Shown: positions 1-10,100, counted from the first letter of the stretch. The stretch is 64,000 nucleotides of DNA from Smithella sp. (GCA_018056685.1 JAGPFC010000014.1:1-64000); one strand, 5' to 3'. Notes: generated by a model from the letters alone, not told the origin. Numbers and translations are program-made.

Positions 1-266
1 GATTTGAGACAAGCTGAGAGCGAACGAAGTGAAGCTCGAAGCGTAAGTCGAATTATCCCCGAAGCGAAGCGAATGGGGATTTGAGACAAGCTGAGAGCGA
101 ACGAAGTGAAGCTCGAAGCGTAAGTCGTCGTGAGATTCTCTGAGAACGAGTGAAACGAAGTTAGAAGCGCAAATCGAACTATCCAAAGCCTTGGCTACTG
201 GAAATTATCCTCGAAGCGAAGTGAATGGGGATTTGAGACAAGCTGAAAAAGAGCGCAACAAAGCGG
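1..266. repeat. Degenerate tandem repeats, unit about 77 bp
   Basis: Near-identical 50-base blocks begin at 1 and 78. A diverged copy lies at about 134-184, and a truncated copy begins at 230. The starts at 1, 78 and 230 fit a spacing of one and then two units of 76-77 bases. The link segment with the core CGAAGCGAAG flanked by CCCC and GGGG occurs at 52-78 and, slightly changed, at 204-230. The purine-rich GCGAACGAAGTGAAGC core dominates each unit. No inverted terminal structure or transposase is visible. The first copy is open in frame 1 up to a TGA at 82-84, so it could be the tail of a gene running in from the left. Confidence 0.75.
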
Positions 267-271
267 GATAC

Positions 272-301
272 TTGTCATGTTTGATCAATAGCTGGTATAA
301 A
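272..301 (+). promoter_or_regulatory. Possible sigma-70 promoter upstream of xerC
   Basis: TTGTCA (272-277) and TATAAA (296-301) are 18 bases apart. The -10 box ends only 4 bases before the xerC ATG, so initiation would fall at or just inside the gene. Either the message is nearly leaderless or this match is chance. Confidence 0.3.
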
Positions 302-305
302 TATT

Positions 306-1220
306 ATGGGAAGTATCATTCATGATTTTGAAAATTATCTGAACATTGAAAAAAATGTTTCCAAGAACACCGAAACAGCGTATGTTGCAGATATTAAAGA
401 ATTTGCCGGATTTCTGATAGATCATCATTACATTCATCATCAGGAAGAAATCATCAATGTCGAACCGGAGATGATCAGGCAATACCTCGGTTGCCTATAT
501 TTTCAAAAGGTTAAAAAGGTTACGGTCAATCGCAAGGTATCATCTCTGAAGGCGTTTTATAAATATGTTTTACGCACGGGAAAGGTTGGCAAAAATCCCG
601 CCGAAACGGTGCAAACGCTTAAAACAGAAAAGTACATGCCCAATTTTCTTTCCGTTGATGAAGTGCTGGAGATTTTAAAGGACCGGAATGATAATTCGCT
701 TTTAGATTTGCGTAATCGCGCCGTTATGGAAATGTTCTACTCCTGCGGGCTGCGACTCAGCGAACTGGTGGGACTGGATGTAACAGACATTGATTTCAAT
801 CAAAAGTTGGTGAAGGTGAGAGGTAAGGGCAGAAAGGAAAGAATCGTCCCCGTCGGTGAACCGGCGTTAAAATCGGTTCGTCAATATCTGGATAGAATTG
901 GAGAAAAAAAAATAATCAAACAAGATATTATAAAAAAACCTTTATTCCTGAATGCCCGAGGCGGCAGAATAACGACAAGAAGCATAGCGCGGATCGTTGA
1001 TCAGTTAACGGCGAAAAGCGGTATCGGTCGAAAAATCAGTCCGCATGCTTTAAGACACAGCTTTGCTACGCATCTTTTGAATGCCGGGGCTGATTTACGT
1101 TCGATTCAGGAATTACTGGGGCATGCGAGTCTTTCGACGACGCAGAAATATACAGCGGTGGACATTAACCGAATGATGGACGTTTATGATAAAGCGCATC
1201 CGCGAACACAAAAAAAATGA
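306..1220 (+). CDS. xerC: Tyrosine recombinase XerC
   Basis: Site-specific tyrosine recombinase of the XerC/XerD type, which resolves chromosome dimers at dif during division. The 304 residues comprise an N-terminal SAM-like core-binding domain (about 1-95) and a C-terminal catalytic domain. The full active-site set is visible: Arg150 (CGLRLSEL), Lys174 (GKGRKER), His247 and Arg250 (HALRHSFATHLL), His273 (LGHASLSTTQ) and the nucleophile Tyr282. The ATG start has no clear Shine-Dalgarno sequence, but the length before the first conserved helix fits the family. It stands first in a long same-strand block and lies 29 bases before hslV, an order also known from other bacteria. XerC is preferred over XerD because of the hslVU neighbours; sequence alone does not fully separate the two. 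Confidence 0.9.
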   Translation: MGSIIHDFENYLNIEKNVSKNTETAYVADIKEFAGFLIDHHYIHHQEEIINVEPEMIRQYLGCLYFQKVKKVTVNRKVSSLKAFYKYVLRTGKVGKNPAETVQTLKTEKYMPNFLSVDEVLEILKDRNDNSLLDLRNRAVMEMFYSCGLRLSELVGLDVTDIDFNQKLVKVRGKGRKERIVPVGEPALKSVRQYLDRIGEKKIIKQDIIKKPLFLNARGGRITTRSIARIVDQLTAKSGIGRKISPHALRHSFATHLLNAGADLRSIQELLGHASLSTTQKYTAVDINRMMDVYDKAHPRTQKK

Positions 1221-1249
1221 GAATTCAAAACCTTTTTTGAGGAAACACA

Positions 1250-1831
1250 ATGAACATCAGAGGGACAACAATATTAGCTGTTAAACGCAACGGTAAGATA
1301 ACGGTTGCCGGTGATGGTCAGGTAACGCTGGATACCACCATCTTGAAACACGGGGCACGAAAAGTTCGACGTCTTTACAATAACGAAGTCATTGTGGGAT
1401 TCGCAGGTGCCACAGCGGATGCCTTTACGCTTTTCGATCGATTTGATCAAAAACTGGAGCAGTACAACGGAAATTTATTGCGAGCCGCGGTGGAGCTGAC
1501 GAAAGACTGGCGCACCGACCGTGTTTTGAGGCATCTCGAAGCTTTGATGATTGCCGTGAACAAGGATAACTCCCTGATCATCTCGGGAAATGGCGATGTC
1601 ATCGAAGCCGATGATGATGTGATGGCCATTGGCTCAGGAGGTCCCTTCGCTCTGGCAGCGGCGCGTGCGTTTTTACGTCACTCCGATTTGTCAGCGACGG
1701 ACATCGCCAAAGAAGCCATGAAAATTGCATCCGAAATTTGTATTTATACCAATGACCGGATCACGATTGAAGAAATAGATATTCACAGTGAAGAAATAGA
1801 TAAAAAAAGTAAGGACAAGGGGAAAAAGTAA
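1250..1831 (+). CDS. hslV: ATP-dependent protease peptidase subunit HslV
   Basis: Peptidase subunit of the HslVU (ClpQY) cytoplasmic protease, an N-terminal threonine hydrolase that forms a double hexamer capped by HslU. The protein has 193 residues, which is normal. The catalytic threonine is Thr6 in [11 protein letters not shown], so a five-residue leader must be removed rather than just Met. Family blocks [29 protein letters not shown] and AIGSGGPFA are intact. A GAGG-type ribosome site precedes the ATG. The C-terminus is Lys-rich. The stop codon is 3 bases before hslU, so the two are surely cotranscribed. Confidence 0.95.
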   Translation: MNIRGTTILAVKRNGKITVAGDGQVTLDTTILKHGARKVRRLYNNEVIVGFAGATADAFTLFDRFDQKLEQYNGNLLRAAVELTKDWRTDRVLRHLEALMIAVNKDNSLIISGNGDVIEADDDVMAIGSGGPFALAAARAFLRHSDLSATDIAKEAMKIASEICIYTNDRITIEEIDIHSEEIDKKSKDKGKK

Positions 1832-1834
1832 GGT

Positions 1835-3235
1835 ATGACAAATCAAGGGTTGAAACCCCGGGAAATAGTGGAAAAGCTGAATCACCATATCATTGGTCAG
1901 TTGGAAGCGAAGCGGGCGGTGGCCATTGCTTTGCGTAACAGGTGGCGCAGACAAAATGTTACAGAAGAACTGGCGGATGAAATTTCACCGAAGAATATTA
2001 TCATGATCGGACCGACCGGCGTTGGCAAAACGGAAATTGCCCGCCGCTTGGCAAAACTGGATAATTCACCTTTTTTAAAAATTGAAGCGTCTAAGTTTAC
2101 CGAAGTTGGTTATGTCGGCAGAGATGTCGAATCCATGGTGCGCGATCTGGTCGAACTTTCCATTAATATGGTTAAGGCCGAAGAACAGGAAAGTGTTCAG
2201 GCGAAGGCGGCGGAAATTGCCGAGGAAAGACTGCTTGATCTTTTACTGCCTCCGCGGCCTGTAGAAAAAAACGTGGGAGATATCCTCAGCGATCATCAAC
2301 GGGAAGAACAAGACGCCAGCACTGCTTCCGATGATGAACAGATCAGAAAGAATGATTCCTCCAGAGAAAAAATGCGTCGCTGGCTTAATGAAGGAAAGTT
2401 CGACGAGAAAATGGTGGAGCTCGAAGTATCAGAACCCAGAAGCGGACCGATGATTGAGATTTTTTCAGCGGCCGGCATGGAAGACATGGGACTGAATTTG
2501 AAAGATATGCTGGGCAATATGATGCCGCAGAAGAAGAAAAGACGAAACGTCAAGGTGCCGGAAGCCTTGGAAATACTGGAGGCGGAGGAAGCTCAAAAGT
2601 TAATAGATATGGAAAAAGTAACGAAAACAGCTCTGAGCAGGGTTGAGCAATCCGGAATCATTTTTCTGGATGAAATCGATAAAATTGTCGGTGGAGATTC
2701 TCAGCACGGGCCGGATGTTTCCAGGGAAGGCGTGCAGAGGGATTTATTGCCGATTGTGGAAGGTTCCAATGTCAACACGCGTTACGGTATGGTGAGGACG
2801 GATCATATTCTGTTCATCGCCGCCGGCGCTTTTTCAGGGACCAAACCGTCTGATTTGATTCCGGAGCTTCAGGGACGTTTTCCGATTCGTGTGGAGCTTG
2901 ACTCTTTGGGGAAAGAAGAATTTATTCGAATTTTGACGGAACCGAATAACGCTCTGGTCAAACAGTATACGGAAATGATGGCGACGGAGGGATTGAAATT
3001 ATCCTTTACCGAGGAAGCCATCGCCGCCATTGCAGAAATGGCGACACTGGTCAATGAAAGTACCGAAAATATCGGAGCGCGCAGGCTTTACACGATTATG
3101 GAAAAATTATTGGACGACATTTCTTTTGACGCACCGGATATGGAGAAGAAGGAAATAGTCATCGACGCGCAGTACGTGGAAGAAAAATTAAACGGCATCA
3201 TCGAGGATCAGGATTTAAGCCGGTATATTTTATAG
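1835..3235 (+). CDS. hslU: ATP-dependent protease ATPase subunit HslU
   Basis: AAA+ unfoldase that feeds substrates into HslV. In its 466 residues the Walker A motif GPTGVGKT is at 59-66 and the Walker B motif IIFLDEIDK has Asp279 and Glu280. A charged, variable I-domain lies between them (about 110-245). The sensor/arginine region [10 protein letters not shown] lies near the C-terminus. The protein ends in DLSRYIL, the conserved tail that docks into HslV and activates it. The start ATG is preceded by AAGGGG at 1817-1822. argB follows 12 bases later, so the protease genes are linked to the arginine genes. Confidence 0.96.
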   Translation: MTNQGLKPREIVEKLNHHIIGQLEAKRAVAIALRNRWRRQNVTEELADEISPKNIIMIGPTGVGKTEIARRLAKLDNSPFLKIEASKFTEVGYVGRDVESMVRDLVELSINMVKAEEQESVQAKAAEIAEERLLDLLLPPRPVEKNVGDILSDHQREEQDASTASDDEQIRKNDSSREKMRRWLNEGKFDEKMVELEVSEPRSGPMIEIFSAAGMEDMGLNLKDMLGNMMPQKKKRRNVKVPEALEILEAEEAQKLIDMEKVTKTALSRVEQSGIIFLDEIDKIVGGDSQHGPDVSREGVQRDLLPIVEGSNVNTRYGMVRTDHILFIAAGAFSGTKPSDLIPELQGRFPIRVELDSLGKEEFIRILTEPNNALVKQYTEMMATEGLKLSFTEEAIAAIAEMATLVNESTENIGARRLYTIMEKLLDDISFDAPDMEKKEIVIDAQYVEEKLNGIIEDQDLSRYIL

Positions 3236-3247
3236 CGGGGATAAAAA

Positions 3248-4138
3248 ATGGAAAATATTTCAAATTCGATTGAGCGGGCAAATATTCTTCTGGAGACCCT
3301 GCCGTATATCAGGCGGTTTTATAACAAGACCATCGTCATCAAATACGGCGGTCACGCCATGATTGACGATGAGTTGAAGAACAAATTCGCCCAGGACGTG
3401 GTGATGATGAAATACATCGGTCTCAATCCGGTAGTCGTTCATGGCGGTGGTCCGCAGATCGGAGAGCATTTAAAAAAGTTCGGCAAGGAATCGAAATTCA
3501 TTCAGGGCATGCGGGTGACTGATCAGGAAACCATGAGTATTGTTGAAATGGTTTTGGTCGGTACGGTTAATAAAGAAATCGTCGGTCTGATTAACCGGCA
3601 TGGCGGCAGTGCCGTGGGGTTGAGCGGTAAAGACGGCAACCTGATCACTGCGGAAAAATATTATCTGAATGAGGAAAAGGCAAAACATACGCCGCCGGAA
3701 ATTATTGACATCGGCCTGGTGGGAAAGGTAAAGAACATCAATTCGCAATTGATTGTTTCTCTGGCGCAAAACAACTTCATTCCCGTGATTGCGCCGACAG
3801 GCATTGGTGACAACGGTGAAACGTATAATATCAATGCCGATGTCGTGGCGGGTGAAATCGCCGCCGCTCTGCAGGCGGAAAAACTTTTGCTCTTAACCGA
3901 TGTGCCGGGTGTACTGGGTAACGATAAACAACTGATTCATACCATGACCAACAATGAAGCTTTGGGTTTGATTGATAACGGCACTATTGAAGGCGGAATG
4001 TTTCCGAAAATCAAGTGCTGTCTGAAGGCTCTCAAAGGCGGCGTGAAGAAAGCGCACATCATTGACGGCAGACTCAAGCACGCCATTTTGCTGGAGATGT
4101 TTACGGATAAAGGAATAGGCACGGAAATCGTTCTATAG
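3248..4138 (+). CDS. argB: Acetylglutamate kinase
   Basis: Phosphorylates N-acetylglutamate, the second step of ornithine synthesis. This 296-residue amino acid kinase has the glycine-rich KYGGHAMID block near residue 32 and VHGGGPQIG at 64-72. The C-terminal [25 protein letters not shown] segment is written here only by its start MFPKIK and its end HIIDGR. First of five consecutive arginine genes (argB, argD, argF, argG, argH). No argC, argJ or argA is in the window, so the earlier steps must be encoded elsewhere. Feedback inhibition by arginine is common in this family, but the sequence was not examined for the diagnostic N-terminal helix. Confidence 0.95.
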   Translation: MENISNSIERANILLETLPYIRRFYNKTIVIKYGGHAMIDDELKNKFAQDVVMMKYIGLNPVVVHGGGPQIGEHLKKFGKESKFIQGMRVTDQETMSIVEMVLVGTVNKEIVGLINRHGGSAVGLSGKDGNLITAEKYYLNEEKAKHTPPEIIDIGLVGKVKNINSQLIVSLAQNNFIPVIAPTGIGDNGETYNINADVVAGEIAAALQAEKLLLLTDVPGVLGNDKQLIHTMTNNEALGLIDNGTIEGGMFPKIKCCLKALKGGVKKAHIIDGRLKHAILLEMFTDKGIGTEIVL

Positions 4139-4165
4139 GACAACAGGAAAAAGGAAAAACAAATC

Positions 4166-5356
4166 ATGAATGAAAAAGAAACAATGGCTTTAGTCAATGA
4201 AAATATCATGAATACCTACAGGCGTTTTCCGGTGGTTCTGGTCAAGGGATCCGGCGCCAGGGTGTGGGACATCAACGGGAAAGAATATCTCGATTTCGTG
4301 GCGGGCATAGCGGTCTGTTCACTGGGGCATTCTCATCCGCAGGTGATTGACGCGGTGAAGGAACAATTGGAAAAATTAACGCATGTTTCCAATTTGTATT
4401 ATACCGAACCGCAGGCTCAATTGGCGAAACTGCTGGTTGATCATTCTTTCGCGGATAAGGTTTTCTTTTGCAACAGCGGCGCGGAAGCCAATGAAGCGGC
4501 GATTAAACTGGCGCGAAAGTATGCTCACGAGAACATGGGTCCGGATAAATTTGAACTCATTACCATGAAGGATTCTTTCCACGGGCGGACGATGGCAACC
4601 ATTACGGCCACCGGCCAGGAAAAATTCCAATTCGGTTTCACACCCCTGCTGGCCGGATTTCAGTACGTGCCTTTCAATGATTTGCAGGTTCTGGAGGCGG
4701 CCATCGGTGATCAGACTTGCGGGGTCATGTTGGAACCGATTCAGGGAGAAGGGGGGGTTAATATTCCCGATGATCATTATCTGGCTTCTGTTCGTGAAAT
4801 CTGTGACCGGCACGGGATTTTATTGATTGTGGATGAAGTGCAAACCGGTGTGGGGCGGACCGGCAAGCTTTTTGCCTATGAATATTCCGGTATCAAACCG
4901 GATATCATGACACTGGCCAAAGCACTGGGCAATGGTTTACCTGTCGGCGCGATGCTGGCAACCGATAAAATAGCAAAGGCTTTTGTTCCCGGTAATCATG
5001 CTTCCACTTTTGGAGGCAATCCTTTGGCGATGGCCGCGGCCACGTCAGTTATCAAAACTATTTTTAATGATGGCATACTGAATCATTGTGTTAAGACGGG
5101 CGATTATTTTCTGTCGGCATTAAAAAAACTGCAGCAAAAACATAAAATCATCCGGGAAGTCAGGGGAAGGGGCCTGATGCTCGCGGCACAGCTTGATATT
5201 GAAGCGTCCGATATCATCAAGGAATGCCTGCAGAAAGGTTTGCTGATCAATTCTACCGGAGGAAAAACGATCCGGTTCGTACCGCCTTTGATTATTACAA
5301 CACAGGATGTCGATCAGGCAATACAAGTGCTTGATGAGGTCATGGAGGGTAAATGA
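4166..5356 (+). CDS. argD: Acetylornithine aminotransferase
   Basis: PLP-dependent class III aminotransferase that converts N-acetylglutamate semialdehyde to N-acetylornithine. It has 396 residues. The PLP lysine is Lys252 in LAKALGNGLPVGA, and the cofactor aspartate is Asp223 in IVDEVQTGVGRTG. The GAEANEAAIKLAR block is at 105-117. Many bacteria use the same enzyme for succinyldiaminopimelate transamination, which would link it to dapA and dapB downstream; that second role is only inference. The ATG at 4166 follows an AGGAAAAAGGA ribosome site. The stop overlaps the argF start by four bases (ATGA). Confidence 0.95.
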   Translation: MNEKETMALVNENIMNTYRRFPVVLVKGSGARVWDINGKEYLDFVAGIAVCSLGHSHPQVIDAVKEQLEKLTHVSNLYYTEPQAQLAKLLVDHSFADKVFFCNSGAEANEAAIKLARKYAHENMGPDKFELITMKDSFHGRTMATITATGQEKFQFGFTPLLAGFQYVPFNDLQVLEAAIGDQTCGVMLEPIQGEGGVNIPDDHYLASVREICDRHGILLIVDEVQTGVGRTGKLFAYEYSGIKPDIMTLAKALGNGLPVGAMLATDKIAKAFVPGNHASTFGGNPLAMAAATSVIKTIFNDGILNHCVKTGDYFLSALKKLQQKHKIIREVRGRGLMLAAQLDIEASDIIKECLQKGLLINSTGGKTIRFVPPLIITTQDVDQAIQVLDEVMEGK

Positions 5357-6261
5357 AAAAAGATTTGCTTAATATTTCCGATCTGGAATCGGATGATTTC
5401 GAAAAAATCTGGCAGAAAGCAAAGAAGCTTAAAAAACTTTTAAAAGCCGGCAAACCTCATGGTTCTCTGAAGGGAAAGACGCTGGGAATGATTTTCGATA
5501 AATCGTCCACCCGAACGAGAATATCATTTGAGGTCGGCATGTATCAGCTGGGAGGCATCGCTTTATTTCTGACGTCCCGTGATACACAGATCGGCCGGGG
5601 AGAAATCATTGCCGATTCGGCGAAAATGATGTCCCGTTATCTGAATGGCATTATGATCAGAACATTTACCCAGCAAAGTGTGGAAGATTTTGCCCGATTC
5701 GCATCAATTCCGGTCATTAACGGACTGACGGATCTGTTGCATCCCTGTCAGATTCTAAGCGATTTATTTACGATTCGGGAAAAGAAGGGTACTTACAATA
5801 AATTAAAGATAGCCTATATCGGTGACGGCAACAACATTGCCAATTCCTGGATTGAAGCCGCGGCAAAACTGCCGATTCAGTTAGCTTTGGCCTGTCCCGC
5901 GGGTTACGATCCGGACAGGAAAATACTGGAGAAAGGCAGAAAAGAATCTTCGGAAGGTATTACCGTGGTCAGGGATCCTTTGAAGGCCGCCAAAGATGCC
6001 GATATCCTCTACACGGATGTTTGGGCCAGTATGGGCCAGGAATCGGAGCAGGACAAAAGAAAAAAAATATTTAAGGATTATCAGATCAATCAAAAACTTT
6101 TGAAGGCGGCTAAAAAGGACGCCATGGTTATGCATTGTCTTCCGGCGCACAGGGGGGAAGAAATTGCTTCCGACGTTATTGACGGTCCGCAGTCGATCGT
6201 GATTGATCAGGCGGAGAATCGTCTGCATGTGCAGAAAGCTATACTGGAATTACTATTATAG
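5353..6261 (+). CDS. argF: Ornithine carbamoyltransferase
   Basis: Condenses carbamoyl phosphate with ornithine to citrulline. The 302-residue protein carries the carbamoyl-phosphate motif SSTRTR at 51-56, the HPCQ motif at 130-133, and HCLPAHRG near residue 260, whose Cys binds ornithine. Together these mark an ornithine rather than aspartate carbamoyltransferase. Its ATG overlaps the argD stop, which implies translational coupling. The stop codon at 6259-6261 overlaps the ribosome site of argG. Confidence 0.96.
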   Translation: MKKDLLNISDLESDDFEKIWQKAKKLKKLLKAGKPHGSLKGKTLGMIFDKSSTRTRISFEVGMYQLGGIALFLTSRDTQIGRGEIIADSAKMMSRYLNGIMIRTFTQQSVEDFARFASIPVINGLTDLLHPCQILSDLFTIREKKGTYNKLKIAYIGDGNNIANSWIEAAAKLPIQLALACPAGYDPDRKILEKGRKESSEGITVVRDPLKAAKDADILYTDVWASMGQESEQDKRKKIFKDYQINQKLLKAAKKDAMVMHCLPAHRGEEIASDVIDGPQSIVIDQAENRLHVQKAILELLL

Positions 6262-6273
6262 GAGGAACGAAAA

Positions 6274-7482
6274 TTGTCACGAGGAATTAAAAAAGTTGTT
6301 TTGGCCTATTCCGGCGGACTGGATACATCGGTCATTGTCCGCTGGTTGATTGAGACTTATAAATGTGAAGTGATCTGCTATGCCGCCGATGTGGGGCAGA
6401 AAGAAGAATTAACCGGATTAAAGGAAAAAGCAATTAATACCGGTGCCAGTAAAATCTATATTGACGATTTACGGGAAGAATTTGCGCGGGATTTTGTTTT
6501 TCCGGCGCTGCGTGCCAATGCGATTTATGAAGGAACTTACCTGTTAGGCACTTCTCTGGCCAGGCCGCTGATTGCCAAAAGACAGATCGAGATCGCCAAA
6601 AAGGAAAAAGCCGACGCGGTATCCCATGGCGCGACCGGCAAAGGCAATGATCAGGTGCGCTTTGAGTTGACCTACTATGCGTTAAATCCGTCCATTAAAA
6701 TCATTGCGGCCTGGAAGGATGATAACTGGATATTTGATTCCCGCGAATCGATGTTTGATTACGCCAGAAAATATAAGATTCCCGTTCCACTGACCAAAGC
6801 GAAACCCTACAGTTCGGATCGCAATCTGTTGCATATTTCCCATGAGGGTGGAATTCTGGAAGATCCGTGGGCAGAGCCTCCGGAGAATATCTTTGTGTTG
6901 ACAAAATCTCCGGAAAAGGCGCCGGATAAACCGACCTATGTGGAAATTGATTTTCAAAAAGGAAATCCTGTCGCGATAAACGGGAAAAAGATGTCACCGG
7001 CAACCCTGATGGATTATATGAATACTGTTGCCGGCGCCAACGGTATCGGCCGGGTGGACATGGTGGAAAATCGCTTTGTTGGAATGAAGTCCAGAGGCGT
7101 TTATGAAACTCCCGGAGGGACGGTACTCTGGGCTGCTCATCGTGCGCTGGAATCGATTACGATGGACCGTGAAGTCATGTTCATGCGGGATTCTCTTATT
7201 CCCAAGTATGCTCAACTTGCTTATAACGGCTTCTGGTATTCACCGGAGATGAAGACGCTCCAGACCTATATTGACGCGACCCAGGAAAACGTCACCGGTA
7301 CGACGCGCATGAAATTATACAAGGGCAACTGTATCGTTGTCGGACGGAAATCACCTTATTCGTTGTACAGCGAATCCTTTGCTACTTTTGAAAAAGATCA
7401 GGTGTATAATCAAAAAGATGCGATAGGATTTATTAAATTGAATGGATTGCGCTTAATCATCCAGAAGATGTTGAAAAAATAA
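6274..7482 (+). CDS. argG: Argininosuccinate synthase
   Basis: ATP-dependent ligation of citrulline and aspartate to argininosuccinate. The 402-residue N-type ATP pyrophosphatase has the P-loop [10 protein letters not shown] at 11-20 and the [14 protein letters not shown] block that binds citrulline and aspartate. The start is TTG at 6274, set by a strong GGAGG at 6261-6265 and by the conserved N-terminus. No in-frame ATG lies nearby. It is 12 bases after argF and 16 bases before argH. Confidence 0.95.
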   Translation: MSRGIKKVVLAYSGGLDTSVIVRWLIETYKCEVICYAADVGQKEELTGLKEKAINTGASKIYIDDLREEFARDFVFPALRANAIYEGTYLLGTSLARPLIAKRQIEIAKKEKADAVSHGATGKGNDQVRFELTYYALNPSIKIIAAWKDDNWIFDSRESMFDYARKYKIPVPLTKAKPYSSDRNLLHISHEGGILEDPWAEPPENIFVLTKSPEKAPDKPTYVEIDFQKGNPVAINGKKMSPATLMDYMNTVAGANGIGRVDMVENRFVGMKSRGVYETPGGTVLWAAHRALESITMDREVMFMRDSLIPKYAQLAYNGFWYSPEMKTLQTYIDATQENVTGTTRMKLYKGNCIVVGRKSPYSLYSESFATFEKDQVYNQKDAIGFIKLNGLRLIIQKMLKK

Positions 7483-7498
7483 AGGGCGGAGATAAAGC

Positions 7499-8887
7499 AT
7501 GGCGGACAGCAAAAAACCATGGGGGGGACGCTTTCAGAAAGCAACGGCGGAAAGTGTTGACAGATTCACCTCTTCGATTCAGTTTGATCAACGACTTTAT
7601 CCTTATGATATTGAAGGTTCCATCGCTCACGCAACGATGCTTGCCCGGAAAAATATAATTTCGAAAAGCGAATCCTTAAAAATTGTTTCCGCATTAAAAG
7701 CTATTTTGAAAGACATTGAACAGGGCAAGTTTCAATTCAAGTCGGGCGATGAAGACATTCACATGGCTGTGGAAAAGGAACTGATCAGGCGCATTGGCGA
7801 CACAGGCGGAAAGCTGCACACGGCAAGAAGCCGCAATGATCAGGTGGTTTTGGATGTACGACTTTTTCTGCGGGCAGAGATTAAAATCATCATTGATGCT
7901 ATCAGATCCCTGCAGGCAACTTTAATTGGACTGGCCAAAAAAGAAATCAAAATCATCATGCCCGGTTATACCCACATGCAAAAGGCGCAGCCGGTATTAC
8001 TGTCTCATTACCTGCTTGCCTTTGTGGAAATGTTTACGCGTGATGTTCAAAGATTAAAAGAATGTGCAAACCGGTTGAATGTTTTGCCGTTGGGTGCCGC
8101 GGCGCTTGCCGGCACAAGTTTACCCATTGAACGCGGATTAACTGCAAAAATGCTGCAATTTCCTGCCATCAGTAAAAACAGTATGGATACGGTGGCGGAC
8201 CGGGACTTTGTCGCGGAATTTATTTTTGACGCGTCGCTGGTGATGATGCATCTGAGCAGGTTCTGCGAGGATCTGGTACTGTGGTCTTCGGATGAGTTCG
8301 GCTTTGTGGAAATATCCGATGCCTACACAACGGGCAGCAGCATCATGCCGCAGAAGAAAAATCCGGATATTGCCGAACTGATCCGGGGAAAAACCGCCCG
8401 CGTTTATGGTGATCTTGTAACGCTTATGACGCTTCTGAAAGGTCTGCCCATGACGTATAACCGTGATTTGCAGGAAGATAAGGAACCTTTATTTGACGCT
8501 GTGGACACAGTTAAAGCTTGCCTGTCCATGTTTACAGAGATGATAAAAAATACAACATTTAATGTGCAGAAAATGTATTCGGCAGCAGGAGAAGGATTTT
8601 CCACAGCTACAGATGTTGCGGAGTACCTGGTAAAAAAAGGTATCCCGTTTCGAAAAGCACATGAAATTACAGGGAAAATCGTTGCTTATGGTCTGAAGAA
8701 TAAAAAAAATCTGGAGAATTTGACTGTAAAAGAATATCAGAAATTCAATAAATGTTTTAATGAGGATATCAAAAACATTATCAAACTGGAAAAGGCTGTA
8801 AATTCCCGTCAGCATACGGGAGGGACCGCAACAAAGACCGTACTGCAAAGGATCAAAGAGCATGAAAAGAGCATTGGTGAAATTTAA
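7499..8887 (+). CDS. argH: Argininosuccinate lyase
   Basis: Last step of arginine synthesis, cleaving argininosuccinate to arginine and fumarate. It has 462 residues of the fumarase/aspartase superfamily. The family signature GSSIMPQKKNPD is at 279-290, with the catalytic serine in its flexible loop. His159 in YTHMQKAQP is the candidate base, and HTARSRNDQ is at 107-115. A GGGCGGAG-type ribosome site precedes the ATG. The last 26 bases overlap the start of the small lipoprotein gene, an unusually long overlap for this block. Confidence 0.95.
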   Translation: MADSKKPWGGRFQKATAESVDRFTSSIQFDQRLYPYDIEGSIAHATMLARKNIISKSESLKIVSALKAILKDIEQGKFQFKSGDEDIHMAVEKELIRRIGDTGGKLHTARSRNDQVVLDVRLFLRAEIKIIIDAIRSLQATLIGLAKKEIKIIMPGYTHMQKAQPVLLSHYLLAFVEMFTRDVQRLKECANRLNVLPLGAAALAGTSLPIERGLTAKMLQFPAISKNSMDTVADRDFVAEFIFDASLVMMHLSRFCEDLVLWSSDEFGFVEISDAYTTGSSIMPQKKNPDIAELIRGKTARVYGDLVTLMTLLKGLPMTYNRDLQEDKEPLFDAVDTVKACLSMFTEMIKNTTFNVQKMYSAAGEGFSTATDVAEYLVKKGIPFRKAHEITGKIVAYGLKNKKNLENLTVKEYQKFNKCFNEDIKNIIKLEKAVNSRQHTGGTATKTVLQRIKEHEKSIGEI

Positions 8888-9137
8888 TATAGCAACGTGC
8901 GTATTTTTGCTTGCGAATCTTTGGGGATGCGGTGTAAAAAGTAACCCCGTTGTGTTGAAAAATTATTCCGGCAACTTGCAGGTTGGGCGAAATCTGAAAG
9001 TTACGGCTTCCAATCATACAGAATTATTGAAATGGAATATTCATGCTGACGATTTAAAACATGATTATTTTACTATGCGAAAAAGCACGTTGGACAGCAG
9101 AGGTAATGATTGCAAAGATTGTCCAAAAAGCTTATGA
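8862..9137 (+). CDS. Small lipoprotein overlapping argH
   Basis: A 91-residue predicted lipoprotein. Residues 1-22 form a short signal with a hydrophobic core and the lipobox LWGC, giving lipid-modified Cys23, then GVKSNPVV. The rest has no domain I recognise. The last 15 residues include a C-x2-C pair (CKDCP). In related bacteria a small lipoprotein often sits between argH and the lysA/dapF genes; some are LptM-like with CGxKGP after the cysteine, which this one resembles only loosely. It starts inside argH and has no strong ribosome site of its own, so it is probably coupled. It may be a shortened form of a longer family member, since 57 bases of non-coding sequence follow before dapA. Confidence 0.7.
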   Translation: MKRALVKFNIATCVFLLANLWGCGVKSNPVVLKNYSGNLQVGRNLKVTASNHTELLKWNIHADDLKHDYFTMRKSTLDSRGNDCKDCPKSL

Positions 9138-9194
9138 ACATTACATTGTATTAAAGATAAAATATTAAAGATGAAATCATGAAGGAGACCTTTT

Positions 9195-10067
9195 ATGTTC
9201 AAAGGTGCGATGGTCGCGATTGTTACACCATTTAAGAACAATCAGATTGATGAGCCAGCTTTACGTGAGCTGATAGAATTTCAAATTGCGAATGGAACTG
9301 ACGCCATTGTTCCCTGCGGGACAACCGGTGAATCGGCTACCTTGACGCATGAAGAACACGACCGGGTTATCGAAATAACCATCGACGCCGTTAAAAAGAG
9401 GGTGCCGGTGATTGCCGGAACGGGATCAAATAATACGGCTGAAGCTCTGCGCCTGACCAGACACGCCTATGAAGCCGGAGCGGACGGAGCGTTGATCGTC
9501 AGTCCCTATTACAACAGACCGACGCAGGAAGGGCTTTATCAGCATTTCAAAACGATAGCCGAAAGCGTTCCCATGCCGATCATACCGTATAATATCGCAT
9601 CGCGTACCGGTGTGAATATGCTGCCGGAATTGACCGCTCGGCTGGCCAAAATAAAGAATATTGTCGGCATCAAGGAAGCGTCCGGTTCCATCAAACAAAT
9701 GAGTGATGTCATCAATCTTTGCGGAAAGGATTTTGCTGTTCTGTCCGGTGACGATATCTTTACTCTGCCGCTGATGGCTATTGGTGGAGCGGGAATTATA
9801 TCTGTTGTTTCCAATGTGGCACCCGCGGATATGGCCGGACTGGTGGATGCGTGTTTTGCCGGTGACATGGCAAAAGCCAAGGCATTGCATTATAAGATGA
9901 GTCCTTTGATTGACGCGCTTTTTATCGAAGTGAATCCTGTTCCGGTCAAAGCGGCTCTGGCGTTAATGGGCAGGATTGAGTGCGAATACAGACTGCCTCT
10001 TTGTAAAATGTCCGATGCCAATCATGAAAAGCTAAAGAAGGTTATGACCGATTACGGATTGATTTAA
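9195..10067 (+). CDS. dapA: 4-hydroxy-tetrahydrodipicolinate synthase
   Basis: Condenses pyruvate with aspartate semialdehyde, the first committed step to diaminopimelate and lysine. The 290-residue TIM barrel has the Schiff-base lysine Lys160 in GIKEASGS, Tyr132 in IPYNIASRTG, and Thr43-Thr44 in CGTTGESAT, the usual proton-relay set. A GAAGGAGACC ribosome site precedes the ATG. It is separated from the lipoprotein gene by 57 bases and from dapB by 33. No lysA or dapF is present here, unlike in several related gene orders. Confidence 0.95.
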   Translation: MFKGAMVAIVTPFKNNQIDEPALRELIEFQIANGTDAIVPCGTTGESATLTHEEHDRVIEITIDAVKKRVPVIAGTGSNNTAEALRLTRHAYEAGADGALIVSPYYNRPTQEGLYQHFKTIAESVPMPIIPYNIASRTGVNMLPELTARLAKIKNIVGIKEASGSIKQMSDVINLCGKDFAVLSGDDIFTLPLMAIGGAGIISVVSNVAPADMAGLVDACFAGDMAKAKALHYKMSPLIDALFIEVNPVPVKAALALMGRIECEYRLPLCKMSDANHEKLKKVMTDYGLI

Positions 10068-10100
10068 TTTTGTGACATTTGCAGACTCGGGAGAAAATCT

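Noticed and set aside
1..266. CRISPR array at the left edge
   Set aside because: Units are contiguous and degenerate with no spacers of constant length between conserved repeats, and no cas genes are present.
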